Shown here in pieces: positions 18,771-27,100 of a DNA stretch of 64,000 nt. Position 1 is the stretch's first letter; every line of letters starts with the position of its first letter. The stretch spans positions 2,976,001 through 3,040,000 of the forward strand of contig NZ_JAXHBQ010000001.1 in the NCBI RefSeq assembly GCF_042466115.1. Direction: 5' to 3'. The notes below the pieces were generated by a model that saw only the letters and a list, made by a program, of their open reading frames with translations, was not told where the DNA came from and did no database searches. The position numbers were made by a program, and so were the translations under genes. The DNA is from SW4 sp042466115 (lineage in GTDB: Bacteria; Pseudomonadota; Alphaproteobacteria; Rhodobacterales; Rhodobacteraceae).

Positions 18771-20300
18771 ATGACCCAGCCTGTTCCAATCATTGCCGCG
18801 AAGTTCCCCGCCAAAGTCAGTTTGGAAGAAGGGAAAGATTACTTCTGGTGCCAATGTGGCCGATCCAAAAACCAGCCCTTCTGTGACGGGAGCCACGCAG
18901 GTAGTGGGATCGAACCGCTCAAATTCACGGCCGAAAAGAATGGGGATGCCGCGTTATGCCAGTGCAAGTCGACAGCGAACGGGCCGTTCTGCGACGGGTC
19001 GCATACGCGGTTGGGTGGCTTGGCTGTGGGCGATGCTTCCCCCGCGCCCAAATCCGATATTCCGCAAGCGACGCCGACGCCCGAAGAACCCACCGTTGCG
19101 CGCATTCATGCCTTGGCCAAGGACGGTCTAAGCAAGCTGGGGCATCACGGCGAAATGGGTGCGATGGGCGTGCCTCGCAAAGACCTGCCGCATTGGGATG
19201 ACGTCCAGATCCTGCCAGCACAGATGGCGCGCAAGCCTTTGTTGGACGACGCAACCGTTGCCACATCGGTCACGATCGGGCCGCGTGCTGCCAAGCCTCT
19301 GCACCTCGAAATCCCGCTGTTCGTCTCGGACATGAGCTTTGGCGCACTGTCAGAGGAGGCAAAGACGGCCCTGTCGCGCGGGGCACAGATGGCGGGCACG
19401 GGGATTTGTTCGGGTGAGGGCGGCATGCTGCCCGAAGAACAGGCCGAAAACAGCCGCTATTTTTACGAACTCGCCTCGGCGCAGTTTGGCTGGGACATCG
19501 ACCATGTGACCAAGGTGCAGGCTTTCCATTTCAAGGGCGGCCAGGGGGCCAAAACCGGCACGGGCGGCCATCTGCCCGGCAACAAGGTGCAAGGCAAGAT
19601 TGCGGACGTGCGCGGGCTGAAACCCGGCCAATCCGCGATTTCGCCCGCGACTTTCCCAGATCTGCATACGCCCGCCGATTTCAAACGCATCGCTGATCAA
19701 GTGCGTGAAAGGTCGGGTGGCATCCCGATCGGGTTCAAGCTTTCTGCAAACCACATCGAGGACGATATCGACTTCGCACTGGAGGCATCGGCCGACTACA
19801 TCATCCTCGATGGTCGTGGCGGCGGCACGGGGGCGGCCCCGCTGATCTTTCGCGATCATATCTCGGTCCCGACGATCCCGGCCTTGGCCCGTGCGCGCGC
19901 GCATCTTGATGCGAAAACCGGTCGCGAGGTCACGCTGGTCATCACCGGTGGTTTGCGCGTGGCAGAAGATTTCGCCAAGGCGATGGCCCTTGGGGCGGAT
20001 GCGGTCGCGGTCAGCAATTCTGCCATGCAGGCGGTGGGGTGCATTGCCGCGCGCATGTGCAATTCCAACAACTGCCCTGTCGGCGTGGCGACGCAGAAAC
20101 CCGAACTGCGCAAGCGATTGGACGTGCAGATCGGGGCGGAAAAACTCGCCCGATACTTCGGAGCCAGCGTGGAACTGATGCAGGTTCTGGCCCGCGCATG
20201 CGGCCACGATAACCTGTCCGGGTTCACCCAGCGCGACATCACCACATGGAAACGCGAGGTGGCTGATTTGAGCGGCATCCGGTTCGCCGGAGTGCGCTGA
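18771..20300 (+). CDS. Double CDGSH iron-sulfur domain fused to FMN glutamate-synthase-like domain
   Basis: A 509-residue fusion. Residues ~20-85 hold two CDGSH modules (CQCGRSKNQPFCDGSH and CQCKSTANGPFCDGSH), each with the three Cys and one His that bind a [2Fe-2S] cluster. Residues ~140-500 are the FMN-binding TIM barrel of glutamate synthase (LFVSDMSFGALSEEAKTALS, FHFKGGQGAKTGTGGHLPG, ILDGRGGGTGAAP, CNSNNCPVGVATQ). There is no amidotransferase domain, so it is not a complete glutamate synthase; a redox enzyme receiving electrons through its own clusters is likely. First gene of a three-gene stretch with hemerythrin and GST genes, divergent from tetR. Confidence 0.9.
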   Translation: MTQPVPIIAAKFPAKVSLEEGKDYFWCQCGRSKNQPFCDGSHAGSGIEPLKFTAEKNGDAALCQCKSTANGPFCDGSHTRLGGLAVGDASPAPKSDIPQATPTPEEPTVARIHALAKDGLSKLGHHGEMGAMGVPRKDLPHWDDVQILPAQMARKPLLDDATVATSVTIGPRAAKPLHLEIPLFVSDMSFGALSEEAKTALSRGAQMAGTGICSGEGGMLPEEQAENSRYFYELASAQFGWDIDHVTKVQAFHFKGGQGAKTGTGGHLPGNKVQGKIADVRGLKPGQSAISPATFPDLHTPADFKRIADQVRERSGGIPIGFKLSANHIEDDIDFALEASADYIILDGRGGGTGAAPLIFRDHISVPTIPALARARAHLDAKTGREVTLVITGGLRVAEDFAKAMALGADAVAVSNSAMQAVGCIAARMCNSNNCPVGVATQKPELRKRLDVQIGAEKLARYFGASVELMQVLARACGHDNLSGFTQRDITTWKREVADLSGIRFAGVR

Positions 20301-20378
20301 CGCAGAGCCACTGTGCGCCGCGCGGCACTGGTGTGGGCGGATTGGCCGCCCCACCTTTGCCGTGAAAGGAGACGACCG

Positions 20379-20945
20379 ATGCGCGATACACATACCATTC
20401 GTCAGGATGAAATGCCCGACGAGATGGGGTTTCTCTTGGAGCAATACCCCCGCGACAGCTGGGACGCTCATCCCGGCTTTCACGAAAAGACCAAGCACTG
20501 GCTGGGCGCGCATCAGATGTTCCGCCGCGTGGCGAAACGCGTCCGGCTGGATACAGAAGCGCTGTTGAAAAAAGACATGGCGCTTGAGGATTATGCGGAT
20601 CGCCTGTCCTACTATGGCGGCAACTTGGTCGGGAACCTGCATGGCCATCACGGCTGGGAAGACCGCAGCTACTTTCCTGAATTGTCAGCCGCAGACCCGC
20701 GCTTTGATGCAGGGCTTGCGGTGCTGGAACAGGATCATACCGATCTGGACAAGGTGTTGGATGATTTCACCCGCACGGCCAACCGACTGATCAAACTCAC
20801 CGCGCTGGACGCGGCGCAGGCTTATGACGAGTCGGGACAGGTGCATGAAACAAGCATGACGATTGAGGCGTTCCTGAAACGACACCTTAGCGACGAGGAA
20901 GATCTGGCGGTGCCAATCATCTTGCATCATCGGCTCAGAGGGTGA
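20379..20945 (+). CDS. Hemerythrin-like domain protein
   Basis: A 188-residue helical protein with hemerythrin-type iron ligands: HEKTKHWLGAHQMF near the N-terminus, LHGHHGWEDRSYFPEL in the middle, LEQDHTDLDKVL, and RHLSDEEDLAVPIILHH at the end. Such proteins bind a di-iron site and handle oxygen, NO or iron. GAAAGGAGACGACC precedes the ATG at 20379; an upstream in-frame ATG overlaps the end of the previous transcript without a site. It is 78 bases after the fusion gene and 10 before the GST gene. Confidence 0.85.
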   Translation: MRDTHTIRQDEMPDEMGFLLEQYPRDSWDAHPGFHEKTKHWLGAHQMFRRVAKRVRLDTEALLKKDMALEDYADRLSYYGGNLVGNLHGHHGWEDRSYFPELSAADPRFDAGLAVLEQDHTDLDKVLDDFTRTANRLIKLTALDAAQAYDESGQVHETSMTIEAFLKRHLSDEEDLAVPIILHHRLRG

Positions 20946-20955
20946 AGGTGACGAG

Positions 20956-21975
20956 ATGACAGACAAATCGACCCAAGAAGACCAGACAGCCGCCAATCAG
21001 CGCCGTGCACGAGGCGAATTCGTGCGCGGCGTCAGCGGGTTCCGGCACGCGCTTGGCGACCCCGACTTTCGAGCAGCGCCGGGCCGCTATCATCTGTTCG
21101 TCGCGCTCAATTGTCCGTGGTGCCACCGGGTGACACTGGCGCGCAATGTATTGGGGTTGCAGGACAGTATCACCATGGACGTGGCCTTTCCGAACCGGAC
21201 CGGAGACGACGATCCGGAGGGGCCGAACTTGTGGGAATTCGCACCAGACCGGATTGCGACGCTCACAGGTGCACCGCTGCCGGAATGCACCGTTGAGACG
21301 GGCACCGGCAAGGGATTGCGATTGGCCAAGGAGATTTACCGTGCGCAAGGATCCGAGGAGCAATCGGTCCCCATCCTCTACAACAAGATCGCAGGTCGCA
21401 TCGTCAACAACGAAAGCGCCGAAATCATCCGCATGCTGGACGCGCACGCCCAAGCGCTGGGCAGCAATGTCGCAACGACGGATCGCGTGCACCTTTGTCC
21501 GGATGACGGGGTGCGCCGCGATATCCACGATCTCAACGACCTGATCTACACCACAATCAACAACGGTGCTTACAAGGCCGGGTTCTCGTCAGACCAGAAG
21601 GTCTATGCAGCCGCTTTTGATGCCTATTTTGAAACGCTTGCGGCGCTCGACATGCGTTTGTCAGACGGGCGACTGTTTCTGACAGGAGAGACGTTTACCG
21701 AAGCTGACTTGCGTCTGTTCCCCACGCTTTACCGTCACGATCCCGTTTACTATGTGCGGATGAAGTTGAATGGCGCAAGGATACTCGATTATCCACACGT
21801 GTGGCGCTGGCTGTGCCGGGTCTATGCCCTGCCGGGAATTGCAGACGCGGGTTCACTGGTGCATTGCCGCCAAGGATATTTTGGCCGCAGTTGGAATGGC
21901 GTGGTGCCCAGCGGCCCCCTCAAACCGATGACATACCCAGAGGCGTATCACCATCCCGAGCTTGCAGTGACCTAG
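20956..21975 (+). CDS. Xi-class glutathione transferase / glutathionyl-hydroquinone reductase
   Basis: A 339-residue protein of the YqjG/PcpF family, which removes glutathione from glutathionyl-hydroquinones. The N-terminal thioredoxin fold has the catalytic cysteine in LNCPWCHRVTLARNVLGL (the family usually has CPWA, so the second cysteine makes a CxxC here). The C-terminal helical domain carries FTEADLRLFPTLYRHDPVYYVRMKLN and the ending YFGRSWNGVVPSGP. Downstream of the CDGSH-fusion and hemerythrin genes, it fits a detoxification/redox operon under TetR control. Confidence 0.88.
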   Translation: MTDKSTQEDQTAANQRRARGEFVRGVSGFRHALGDPDFRAAPGRYHLFVALNCPWCHRVTLARNVLGLQDSITMDVAFPNRTGDDDPEGPNLWEFAPDRIATLTGAPLPECTVETGTGKGLRLAKEIYRAQGSEEQSVPILYNKIAGRIVNNESAEIIRMLDAHAQALGSNVATTDRVHLCPDDGVRRDIHDLNDLIYTTINNGAYKAGFSSDQKVYAAAFDAYFETLAALDMRLSDGRLFLTGETFTEADLRLFPTLYRHDPVYYVRMKLNGARILDYPHVWRWLCRVYALPGIADAGSLVHCRQGYFGRSWNGVVPSGPLKPMTYPEAYHHPELAVT

Positions 21976-22033
21976 CAAGATAGACCGGGCGGTCCTGAAC
22001 TCGAAACGTCGTGCAAATGCGGCGATCAGATAA

Positions 22034-22636
22034 TCAGGTGGTCTTGATCACTGACAGCGCGAGGGCGAGCGCGGCTCTGATCTGGGCAGGGCTTTCCTGT
22101 GTGGCCCGTTGCGTCAGCGCAAGCCCGATCTGCTCCATCAGATATCGCGCCACAAGGGGCGTGGTCTGATCACTGTCCCATGCTCCGGCCTGTTTCTGTT
22201 CCTCCAGATATGCCGCGAAAGCCTCAACCGCGGCGCGATCAATCTCATCCACACGTGCGCGTGTCTTCGGACCCAGCCTGTGTTTGCCCGCGCGCATCTT
22301 GTAAAACAGGCAGCCGGTCTCCATCCGCATGTCATCAACAGCAAAATCCATCAAGGCGTCCAATGTGGGCCTTAGCGACTGATTGCTTTGCAGGATCGCG
22401 AACAGATCACTCAGCACCTTTTGCGCATAGTGATCCAGCGCGGCCAATGTCAGCCCGTCCTCGTTGCCGAACGCGCGGTAAAGTGATGGCTTTGAAATGC
22501 CAGCCATCTGGCAGATGGCGTTGACGGATACATCGGCCGGATCGGTGCGCTGATACGCCGACACGGCCGTTTCCAAAACGGCATCTTCGCTCATCGTGCG
22601 AGGGCGACCGCGCACAGGTTTTTCTTCGTCACTCAA
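22034..22636 (-). CDS. TetR-family regulator
   Basis: A 200-residue regulator beginning MSDEEKPVRGRPRTMSEDAVLETAV. The helix-turn-helix is NAICQMAGISKPSLYRAFGNEDGL. The C-terminal domain resembles the AcuR/DhaS-like type (MRMETGCLFYKMRAGKHRLG). It is divergent from the membrane-protein gene at 22775. Two near-identical palindromes in the gap are its probable binding sites. Confidence 0.85.
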   Translation of the reverse strand: MSDEEKPVRGRPRTMSEDAVLETAVSAYQRTDPADVSVNAICQMAGISKPSLYRAFGNEDGLTLAALDHYAQKVLSDLFAILQSNQSLRPTLDALMDFAVDDMRMETGCLFYKMRAGKHRLGPKTRARVDEIDRAAVEAFAAYLEEQKQAGAWDSDQTTPLVARYLMEQIGLALTQRATQESPAQIRAALALALSVIKTT

Positions 22637-22644
22637 GTTTTTGT

Positions 22645-22700
22645 TACCACGTGGTATTTAATTATTGACGTCATGTCCAAAGTTTTCGTACCACTAGGTA
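22645..22700. promoter_or_regulatory. Two TetR operators of the form TACC-N4-GGTA
   Basis: TACCACGTGGTA (22645-22656, perfect palindrome) and TACCACTAGGTA (22689-22700) sit 44 bases apart, close to four helical turns, between the divergent TetR gene and the gene at 22775. They fit cooperative repression of both promoters. Confidence 0.75.
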
Positions 22701-22774
22701 TCAAAACATGCAAGGTCCGCCGCACGGTTCAGAAATCACCGGTGCATGCATCAGACCACAAAGGAAGACACTGA

Positions 22775-23305
22775 ATGTCCAATACTCTCATCTCGAATGT
22801 CGGGTTGTTGCTGTGCCTTGCCCCCGCCGCCGTTCACGCGGTCGAGGTTTCAAGGCCGCTCTGGGCACGTTGGGTGGTGAACTGGGTTCTACCATTCTTC
22901 GGCCCGGGGCTGCCACGTCCGTCCGTCGCGCTGACACACGAAGACCAAACCGCCATGCTTGACGCGGCTTTGGGCGCAATGCCCGAAACCAAAGGTCAGG
23001 CGGGTGCCGACTACGTCTTTTTGATGTTGTTTGAGCAACGACAAGGCGCACTGGCCTTCATCGCCGTGACCGTCGGTGTGTTCTACGGGCTGACGCTTCC
23101 CGTGGCAGATCGCCATGCTCTGCATCTTGTCTTTGGTGTCATGGCCGCACTTTTCACATTGGTAAACGCCAATCACGCGGGCCTCCCGTTTTTGGGCCAT
23201 CACCCGAAGATTTCACGTAACGGACGCAACGTGGGGCTGGTTTTCGCACCCTTTTGGGCCGTGGCCACTGTCCTCAATTACCTCGCCTTCACCAGCGCGA
23301 CTTAG
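22775..23305 (+). CDS. Membrane protein, unknown function
   Basis: A 176-residue protein with about four hydrophobic segments (LISNVGLLLCLAPAAVHAVE, LAFIAVTVGVFYGLTLPV, LHLVFGVMAALFTLVNAN, NVGLVFAPFWAVATVLNYLAF) and polar joins. I do not recognise a characterised family. AAGGAAGACACTG precedes the ATG. Its promoter lies under two TetR operators, and the secreted SnoaL-like gene follows after 33 bases, so it is the first gene of a TetR-controlled pair. Confidence 0.7.
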   Translation: MSNTLISNVGLLLCLAPAAVHAVEVSRPLWARWVVNWVLPFFGPGLPRPSVALTHEDQTAMLDAALGAMPETKGQAGADYVFLMLFEQRQGALAFIAVTVGVFYGLTLPVADRHALHLVFGVMAALFTLVNANHAGLPFLGHHPKISRNGRNVGLVFAPFWAVATVLNYLAFTSAT

Positions 23306-23338
23306 CGCCTCACACCAAACCTCATAAGGATCATCTCA

Positions 23339-23812
23339 ATGACACAGACCCTCAAGGCAATCGCACTCGCCACCGCTGTTCTTGCCGGCCCCGCAATGGC
23401 CGACGATATCGACACGGTGCGCGCCTTTTATTCCGATATCCTGAGCAATCCGGCAGAAACCACGTCGGAACGCTATTACGAGCTGTTCTCGCCCGATGTC
23501 GTGTCCATCCCCACGCCGCCCGGTGGCGAAGGTGCGCAAGGCATGCTCAACACCATCGGCTTTCTTGGGCAAGTCGTCCCCGACCTGACATGGGAGCCAC
23601 AAGAAATTATCGCGACCGATGACAGCCGCTATATTGTTCGCGGCACTTTCTCGGGCACGCCGGTTGGCCCGTTCTTTGGCGTTGATCCTGCAACGGGCAA
23701 ATCGTTCGAGGCGATGTCGATTGATATCGTCACCGTGGAGGACGGTCTGATTTCCCATGTCTATCACCTTGAGGACTGGACCGGCGCAATTGCGCAACTG
23801 ACCGCTGACTAA
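23339..23812 (+). CDS. Exported SnoaL/NTF2-like protein
   Basis: A 157-residue protein with a cleavable signal (residues 1-20, AMA-DD) and one NTF2-like fold of SnoaL/ester-cyclase type: IDTVRAFYSDILSNP, TIGFLGQVVPDLTWEPQEII, RYIVRGTFSGTPVGPFFGVDPATGKSFE and ISHVYHLEDWTG. The family covers small-molecule isomerases, hydrolases and binding proteins; no substrate can be named. It follows the membrane gene at 22775 in the same TetR-regulated unit. Confidence 0.8.
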   Translation: MTQTLKAIALATAVLAGPAMADDIDTVRAFYSDILSNPAETTSERYYELFSPDVVSIPTPPGGEGAQGMLNTIGFLGQVVPDLTWEPQEIIATDDSRYIVRGTFSGTPVGPFFGVDPATGKSFEAMSIDIVTVEDGLISHVYHLEDWTGAIAQLTAD

Positions 23813-23906
23813 CGGCGCGCCAGATCGAGCGTCCAACAATCCAAGGGTCGCCACAGCCACGTGGCGGCCCAAAACGGCGCAAGATCGGCACCACCCCCGA
23901 CTGCCG

Positions 23907-24077
23907 TCACAGCAGACCCAAAAACGCCTGCACCTTGATCGAGCGATGCAAATCCACATGCGTCACGACCCACACCGGAATTTGCCATGCGGGATCAGGC
24001 GTGCCGATGGAAATCAGATCAGGGTCAGCATCAGCGTCTGAGATCGGGGCAAAACCAATCCCGAAACCGTCGCGGCC
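23907..24077 (-). pseudogene. 3' remnant of a LysR-family regulator
   Basis: The minus strand encodes about 55 residues that match only the C-terminal end of LysR proteins (FGIGFAPISDADADPDLISI, then VWVVTHVDLHRSIKVQAFLG). This closely parallels the end of the intact LysR gene 450 bases away (VPLWLVTHVDLHRTEKVQEML). No helix-turn-helix or effector domain precedes it; the frame runs into an unrelated gene fragment on the other strand. It is a deletion relic. 23813-23906 holds nothing else. Confidence 0.75.
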
Positions 24078-24506
24078 GTTTACCTGTTTATCGCAGTTTC
24101 GATCGTGCCTTACTGGCAGGATCTGTCCGGCACGGAAATCCAGGATTGGTTCGCCGGGCCGTTTGCGCGATTTGCCTATATGATGGTCATCGTCCATTTG
24201 ATGTCGATTGCGACGACAATTTGGGCCTTTGTGCTGCATCGCCGTGCGCCCTAACCGCTGGGGGCGCTGTGGCTGGTCGCCTTGATCACCTTGCTGATCT
24301 GTCAGGCGTTCAACTTCACGCTGTTTGGTGGCAGTTATAACCTCGCCCTGCAGTCTGGCACGCTTGACGCCGATGTCGCCCTTCAAACACTTGATGACTG
24401 GGACCTGTTTCATAAGATCAGAACGGCTTCGGTCTGTATCAGTGCGTTCATCATGGCGGTGATTTTTGTGAAATCGACACAAGCAGCCGCAGATCGCGCC
24501 GGCTAA
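24063..24506 (+). pseudogene. Broken membrane-protein gene (no start, internal stop)
   Basis: One plus-strand frame reads ETVAAVYLFIAVSIVPYWQD through several hydrophobic segments to AFVLHRRAP, meets a TAA at 24252-24254, then continues in the same frame with PLGALWLVALITLLICQAFN to a stop at 24506. The protein-like composition on both sides of the stop, and the lack of any start at the 5' edge where it abuts the LysR remnant, show a truncated gene with a nonsense mutation. Family not recognised. A residual product from 24282 is possible but unlikely. Confidence 0.7.
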
Positions 24507-24532
24507 CCCTTCATTGGCGACCCCGTTTCTGG

Positions 24533-25405
24533 TCAGGTGTCCTTGCGCGCCAGTTTCACGTGCTTCAGCATCTCCTGCACCTTTTCGGTCCGGTGCAGAT
24601 CGACATGCGTCACAAGCCAGAGCGGTACCGTCCAAGCCTTCTTGAAAGGAAAAGCACGATGGAGACCGGTCGCAGCCTCTGCCTCATGGTCAGCCAGGAA
24701 GCCCATGCCGATACCTGCCGAAATCGCCGAAAAGTTGACCTCCAAATTCTTGGATGACAGTGCAATCATATCCGGGTTTATGTGGTCTTTGATCCATGGC
24801 CCAAACGGCAGGCGGCTGTCATCGGTTGGTGGAACAACAAATTGATGGCCATCCAGATCGCCTTCGCCCTGAGGCAGGCCACGCCGACTGATATAGCTGC
24901 TGTGGGCGTAAAGGCTCAAGCCAACACGCCCGAAACTGCTGACGACATAGTCGGGATGGTCGGGCCTGGCCCCCGCGCGCACCGCAATATGTGCCTCGCC
25001 GTATTCAAGCCGGGCAAGGTCTTCGCTGGCATCAATATGGACCTGACATTCTGGGTTCGATGCTTTGAATTTTGCGATGGCCCCCATGAGCAAACCGGCA
25101 AAAGGGGCCAGGATCGTGAGTTTGATTTCACCGGTGATTGCGGCTTTCGCCCCTGCCGCGCGACCCGCCAGATCGTAGATCAATTCTTCGGTCTTCTGCG
25201 CGACCCGTAACACGTCCGCTCCAAGCTCGGTCAGCGCATAACCACGCGCATGACGGATAAAGACACGCCCGCCCAACTCGGCCTCAAGCAAGTCAATATG
25301 ACGGTTCACGGTCGCGCGGTGAAAACCAAGCAGGTCAGCAGCCGCGCTGACGGTCCCCAATCTGGCAACATGATATGCGGTCCGAAGCTCTGCCCATTTG
25401 TCCAT
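24533..25405 (-). CDS. LysR-family regulator
   Basis: A 290-residue regulator. The N-terminal winged helix includes VARLGTVSAAADLLGFHRATVNRHIDLLEAELGGRVFIRH; the rest is a periplasmic-binding-like effector domain. The ATG at 25405 gives the normal length; an upstream in-frame ATG adds 38 residues across the operator region and was rejected. It is divergent from the DoxX/FMN-reductase genes and lies beside the remnant of a paralogous LysR gene. Likely controls the divergent operon. Confidence 0.87.
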   Translation of the reverse strand: MDKWAELRTAYHVARLGTVSAAADLLGFHRATVNRHIDLLEAELGGRVFIRHARGYALTELGADVLRVAQKTEELIYDLAGRAAGAKAAITGEIKLTILAPFAGLLMGAIAKFKASNPECQVHIDASEDLARLEYGEAHIAVRAGARPDHPDYVVSSFGRVGLSLYAHSSYISRRGLPQGEGDLDGHQFVVPPTDDSRLPFGPWIKDHINPDMIALSSKNLEVNFSAISAGIGMGFLADHEAEAATGLHRAFPFKKAWTVPLWLVTHVDLHRTEKVQEMLKHVKLARKDT

Positions 25406-25423
25406 ATCTCTAGTGCCTGTTTT

Positions 25424-25463
25424 GCGCGCATTAAGTGCGATCTGACGCGCATTGAGCGCGCAC
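25424..25463. promoter_or_regulatory. Tandem 20-bp repeat, candidate LysR site
   Basis: Two adjoining 20-base units share the core CGCGCATT(A/G)AG(T/C)GCG (25424-25443 and 25444-25463). Each contains a small inverted repeat (CGCA-TTAAG-TGCG; GCGC-ATTGA-GCGC). They lie between the LysR start and the divergent DoxX gene, where LysR proteins normally bind. Confidence 0.6.
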
Positions 25464-25517
25464 ACGATACATAGCACATAACGGAGGTCCGAAAACCATA
25501 ATTGCTGGAAAATACAC

Positions 25518-25889
25518 ATGACCTACATATCGCTCGGCCTTCGTATCCTACTGACCCTCGCATTTGTTGGTGCGGGTGGCGCCAAGATTGCAGGCGTCGA
25601 AATGATGGTCGTCACCTTTGAACAAATCGGATTTGGTCAAGCGTTTCGCTATTTCACAGGCGTCGTTGAGGTTATTGGCGCTGCCCTGCTTTGGTTGCCA
25701 CGCCGCCAAGTGATTGGCGCGGCAATCTTGGGTGGCACGATGGTCGGCGCTGTCCTGACCCATTTGTTCATTCTTGGGCCATCTGCCTTTCCCGCCATCA
25801 TCCTCGGCCTTCTGTGCGCAGCCGTTCTTTACATCCATCGCGCCCAAGTTCCCGAAGTTTTGGGCCACATAAACACAGATCAAGTCTGA
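25518..25889 (+). CDS. DoxX-family small membrane protein
   Basis: A 123-residue protein with four spans (LGLRILLTLAFVGAGGAKIAG; TGVVEVIGAALLWL; VIGAAILGGTMVGAVLTHLFI; AIILGLLCAAVLYI), the DoxX-like arrangement. DoxX-like proteins often accompany quinone or oxidative-stress functions, but no reaction is established for this subtype. First gene of a run that continues with an FMN reductase 12 bases downstream; divergent from LysR. Confidence 0.78.
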   Translation: MTYISLGLRILLTLAFVGAGGAKIAGVEMMVVTFEQIGFGQAFRYFTGVVEVIGAALLWLPRRQVIGAAILGGTMVGAVLTHLFILGPSAFPAIILGLLCAAVLYIHRAQVPEVLGHINTDQV

Positions 25890-25901
25890 TCGGAGATACC
25901 C

Positions 25902-26471
25902 ATGTCAACGCGCGCCAACATCGTCGTTTTTGCGGCCAGCAACAGCACAAAATCAATCAACAAACGCCTTGCTTTGCACGCAGCCAAGATCCTTCAGGAT
26001 GAATTCAAGGCGCCAGTCGAAATTGAGGCTCTCGACCTTAACGATTATGACATGCCCGTTTACAGCCCCGAACGTGAGGGGCAGGGTATTCCCCGGCAGG
26101 CACAAGCCTTTTTCGACAAGCTGGGCGCGGCTGATGGCGTGATCATTTCCCTTGCCGAATACAATGGAAGTTACACCGCCGCCTTCAAAAATATCTTTGA
26201 TTGGTGCAGCCGCATCAAGATGACGATTTTTCAAGATCGACCAGTGATGGTGATGGCAACGTCCAAAGGCGGACGAGGGGGCGCGAACGTTCTGGCGGCA
26301 GCGAAAGGCGGCTTTCCGCACTTTGGCGCGAACATAACGTCCAGCTTCGGCTTCGGCCCATTTGACGAACATTTCGATAGCGAAACAGACCGTTTGAAAT
26401 CACCTGAATTGGCGTTGGAGTTGCGCGAAGCGATCCTTGCATTTCAAGACGCCATTCCCGCAAGCGCGTGA
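25902..26471 (+). CDS. NAD(P)H-dependent FMN reductase, flavodoxin fold
   Basis: A 189-residue flavodoxin-like oxidoreductase. The phosphate-binding loop is FAASNSTKSINKRLALHAA. The flavin-contact motif SLAEYNGSYTAAFKNIFDW and the MVMATSKGGRGGANVL segment are typical of the NADPH:FMN/quinone reductase family. Cytosolic, probably reducing quinones, flavins or azo compounds. It follows the DoxX gene and precedes a small membrane protein in the same orientation, suggesting one LysR-controlled electrophile/quinone-response unit. Confidence 0.87.
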   Translation: MSTRANIVVFAASNSTKSINKRLALHAAKILQDEFKAPVEIEALDLNDYDMPVYSPEREGQGIPRQAQAFFDKLGAADGVIISLAEYNGSYTAAFKNIFDWCSRIKMTIFQDRPVMVMATSKGGRGGANVLAAAKGGFPHFGANITSSFGFGPFDEHFDSETDRLKSPELALELREAILAFQDAIPASA

Positions 26472-26492
26472 ATTCCGGAAAGGAACATCCCC

Positions 26493-26945
26493 ATGTCGCA
26501 ATCTACTTCACACCTTCTATTGAAAATCGCTGCCGTTCTATGGACCATTTGGGGACTGGTTCATATGTTCGCTGGTATCATGACGATGAGCCAAGATGCA
26601 GCGGGTGCTGTCGCTGGAATTGCCGACGCCGTTGACCCGGCACGCATTGGTGCTGATTTTCACCCGGCAGTCGGCGCAGTTCTGAACCAACATGGATTCA
26701 ACCTGCTTTGGATCGGCGCTTTCACTGTTGTTGGCAGTGTGTTCATCTGGCGCCATTCGGTGGTGGCCATTTTCATGACAGCGATTGTCGGCTGGGTCAC
26801 TGATGTTGGCTATTTCATCTTTATGGACCTTGGGCGCTTTGTGCATTTTGTGCCCGGCACGGTGATGACAATCGTATCCTCCGCTGCGGTGCTGTTGAGC
26901 CTTTGGGCGCATTTTGCAGGGCTACGCGGGCAAAAAACGTCTTAG
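26493..26945 (+). CDS. Small membrane protein, unknown function
   Basis: A 150-residue protein with four hydrophobic segments (LLLKIAAVLWTIWGLVHMFAGI; FNLLWIGAFTVVGSVFIW; VVAIFMTAIVGWVTDVGYFIF; GTVMTIVSSAAVLLSLWAHFAG). It has no recognised signature. GGAAAGGAAC precedes the ATG, and the gene is 21 bases after the FMN reductase, so it is likely the last member of that operon. 26946-27100 contains nothing I can name. Confidence 0.68.
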   Translation: MSQSTSHLLLKIAAVLWTIWGLVHMFAGIMTMSQDAAGAVAGIADAVDPARIGADFHPAVGAVLNQHGFNLLWIGAFTVVGSVFIWRHSVVAIFMTAIVGWVTDVGYFIFMDLGRFVHFVPGTVMTIVSSAAVLLSLWAHFAGLRGQKTS

Positions 26946-27100
26946 CACATAGCACCAACCAGCCCTTTGAACGGCGCGCGGACCTTTGACACATGGAACT
27001 TTAGGTCATTTTTATTGATGCTTTGATGGTTGCGGGACCACGCGGCTAAACCTCGACGGCGGTTTGTAAATGGCGGGCCTTTTGCAGTTCTTTAGCCCAG

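Noticed and set aside
23907..24635. A continuous 242-residue minus-strand protein
   Set aside because: Only its last ~55 residues resemble a real protein (LysR tail); the rest is antisense to the membrane pseudogene and the end of the next LysR gene.
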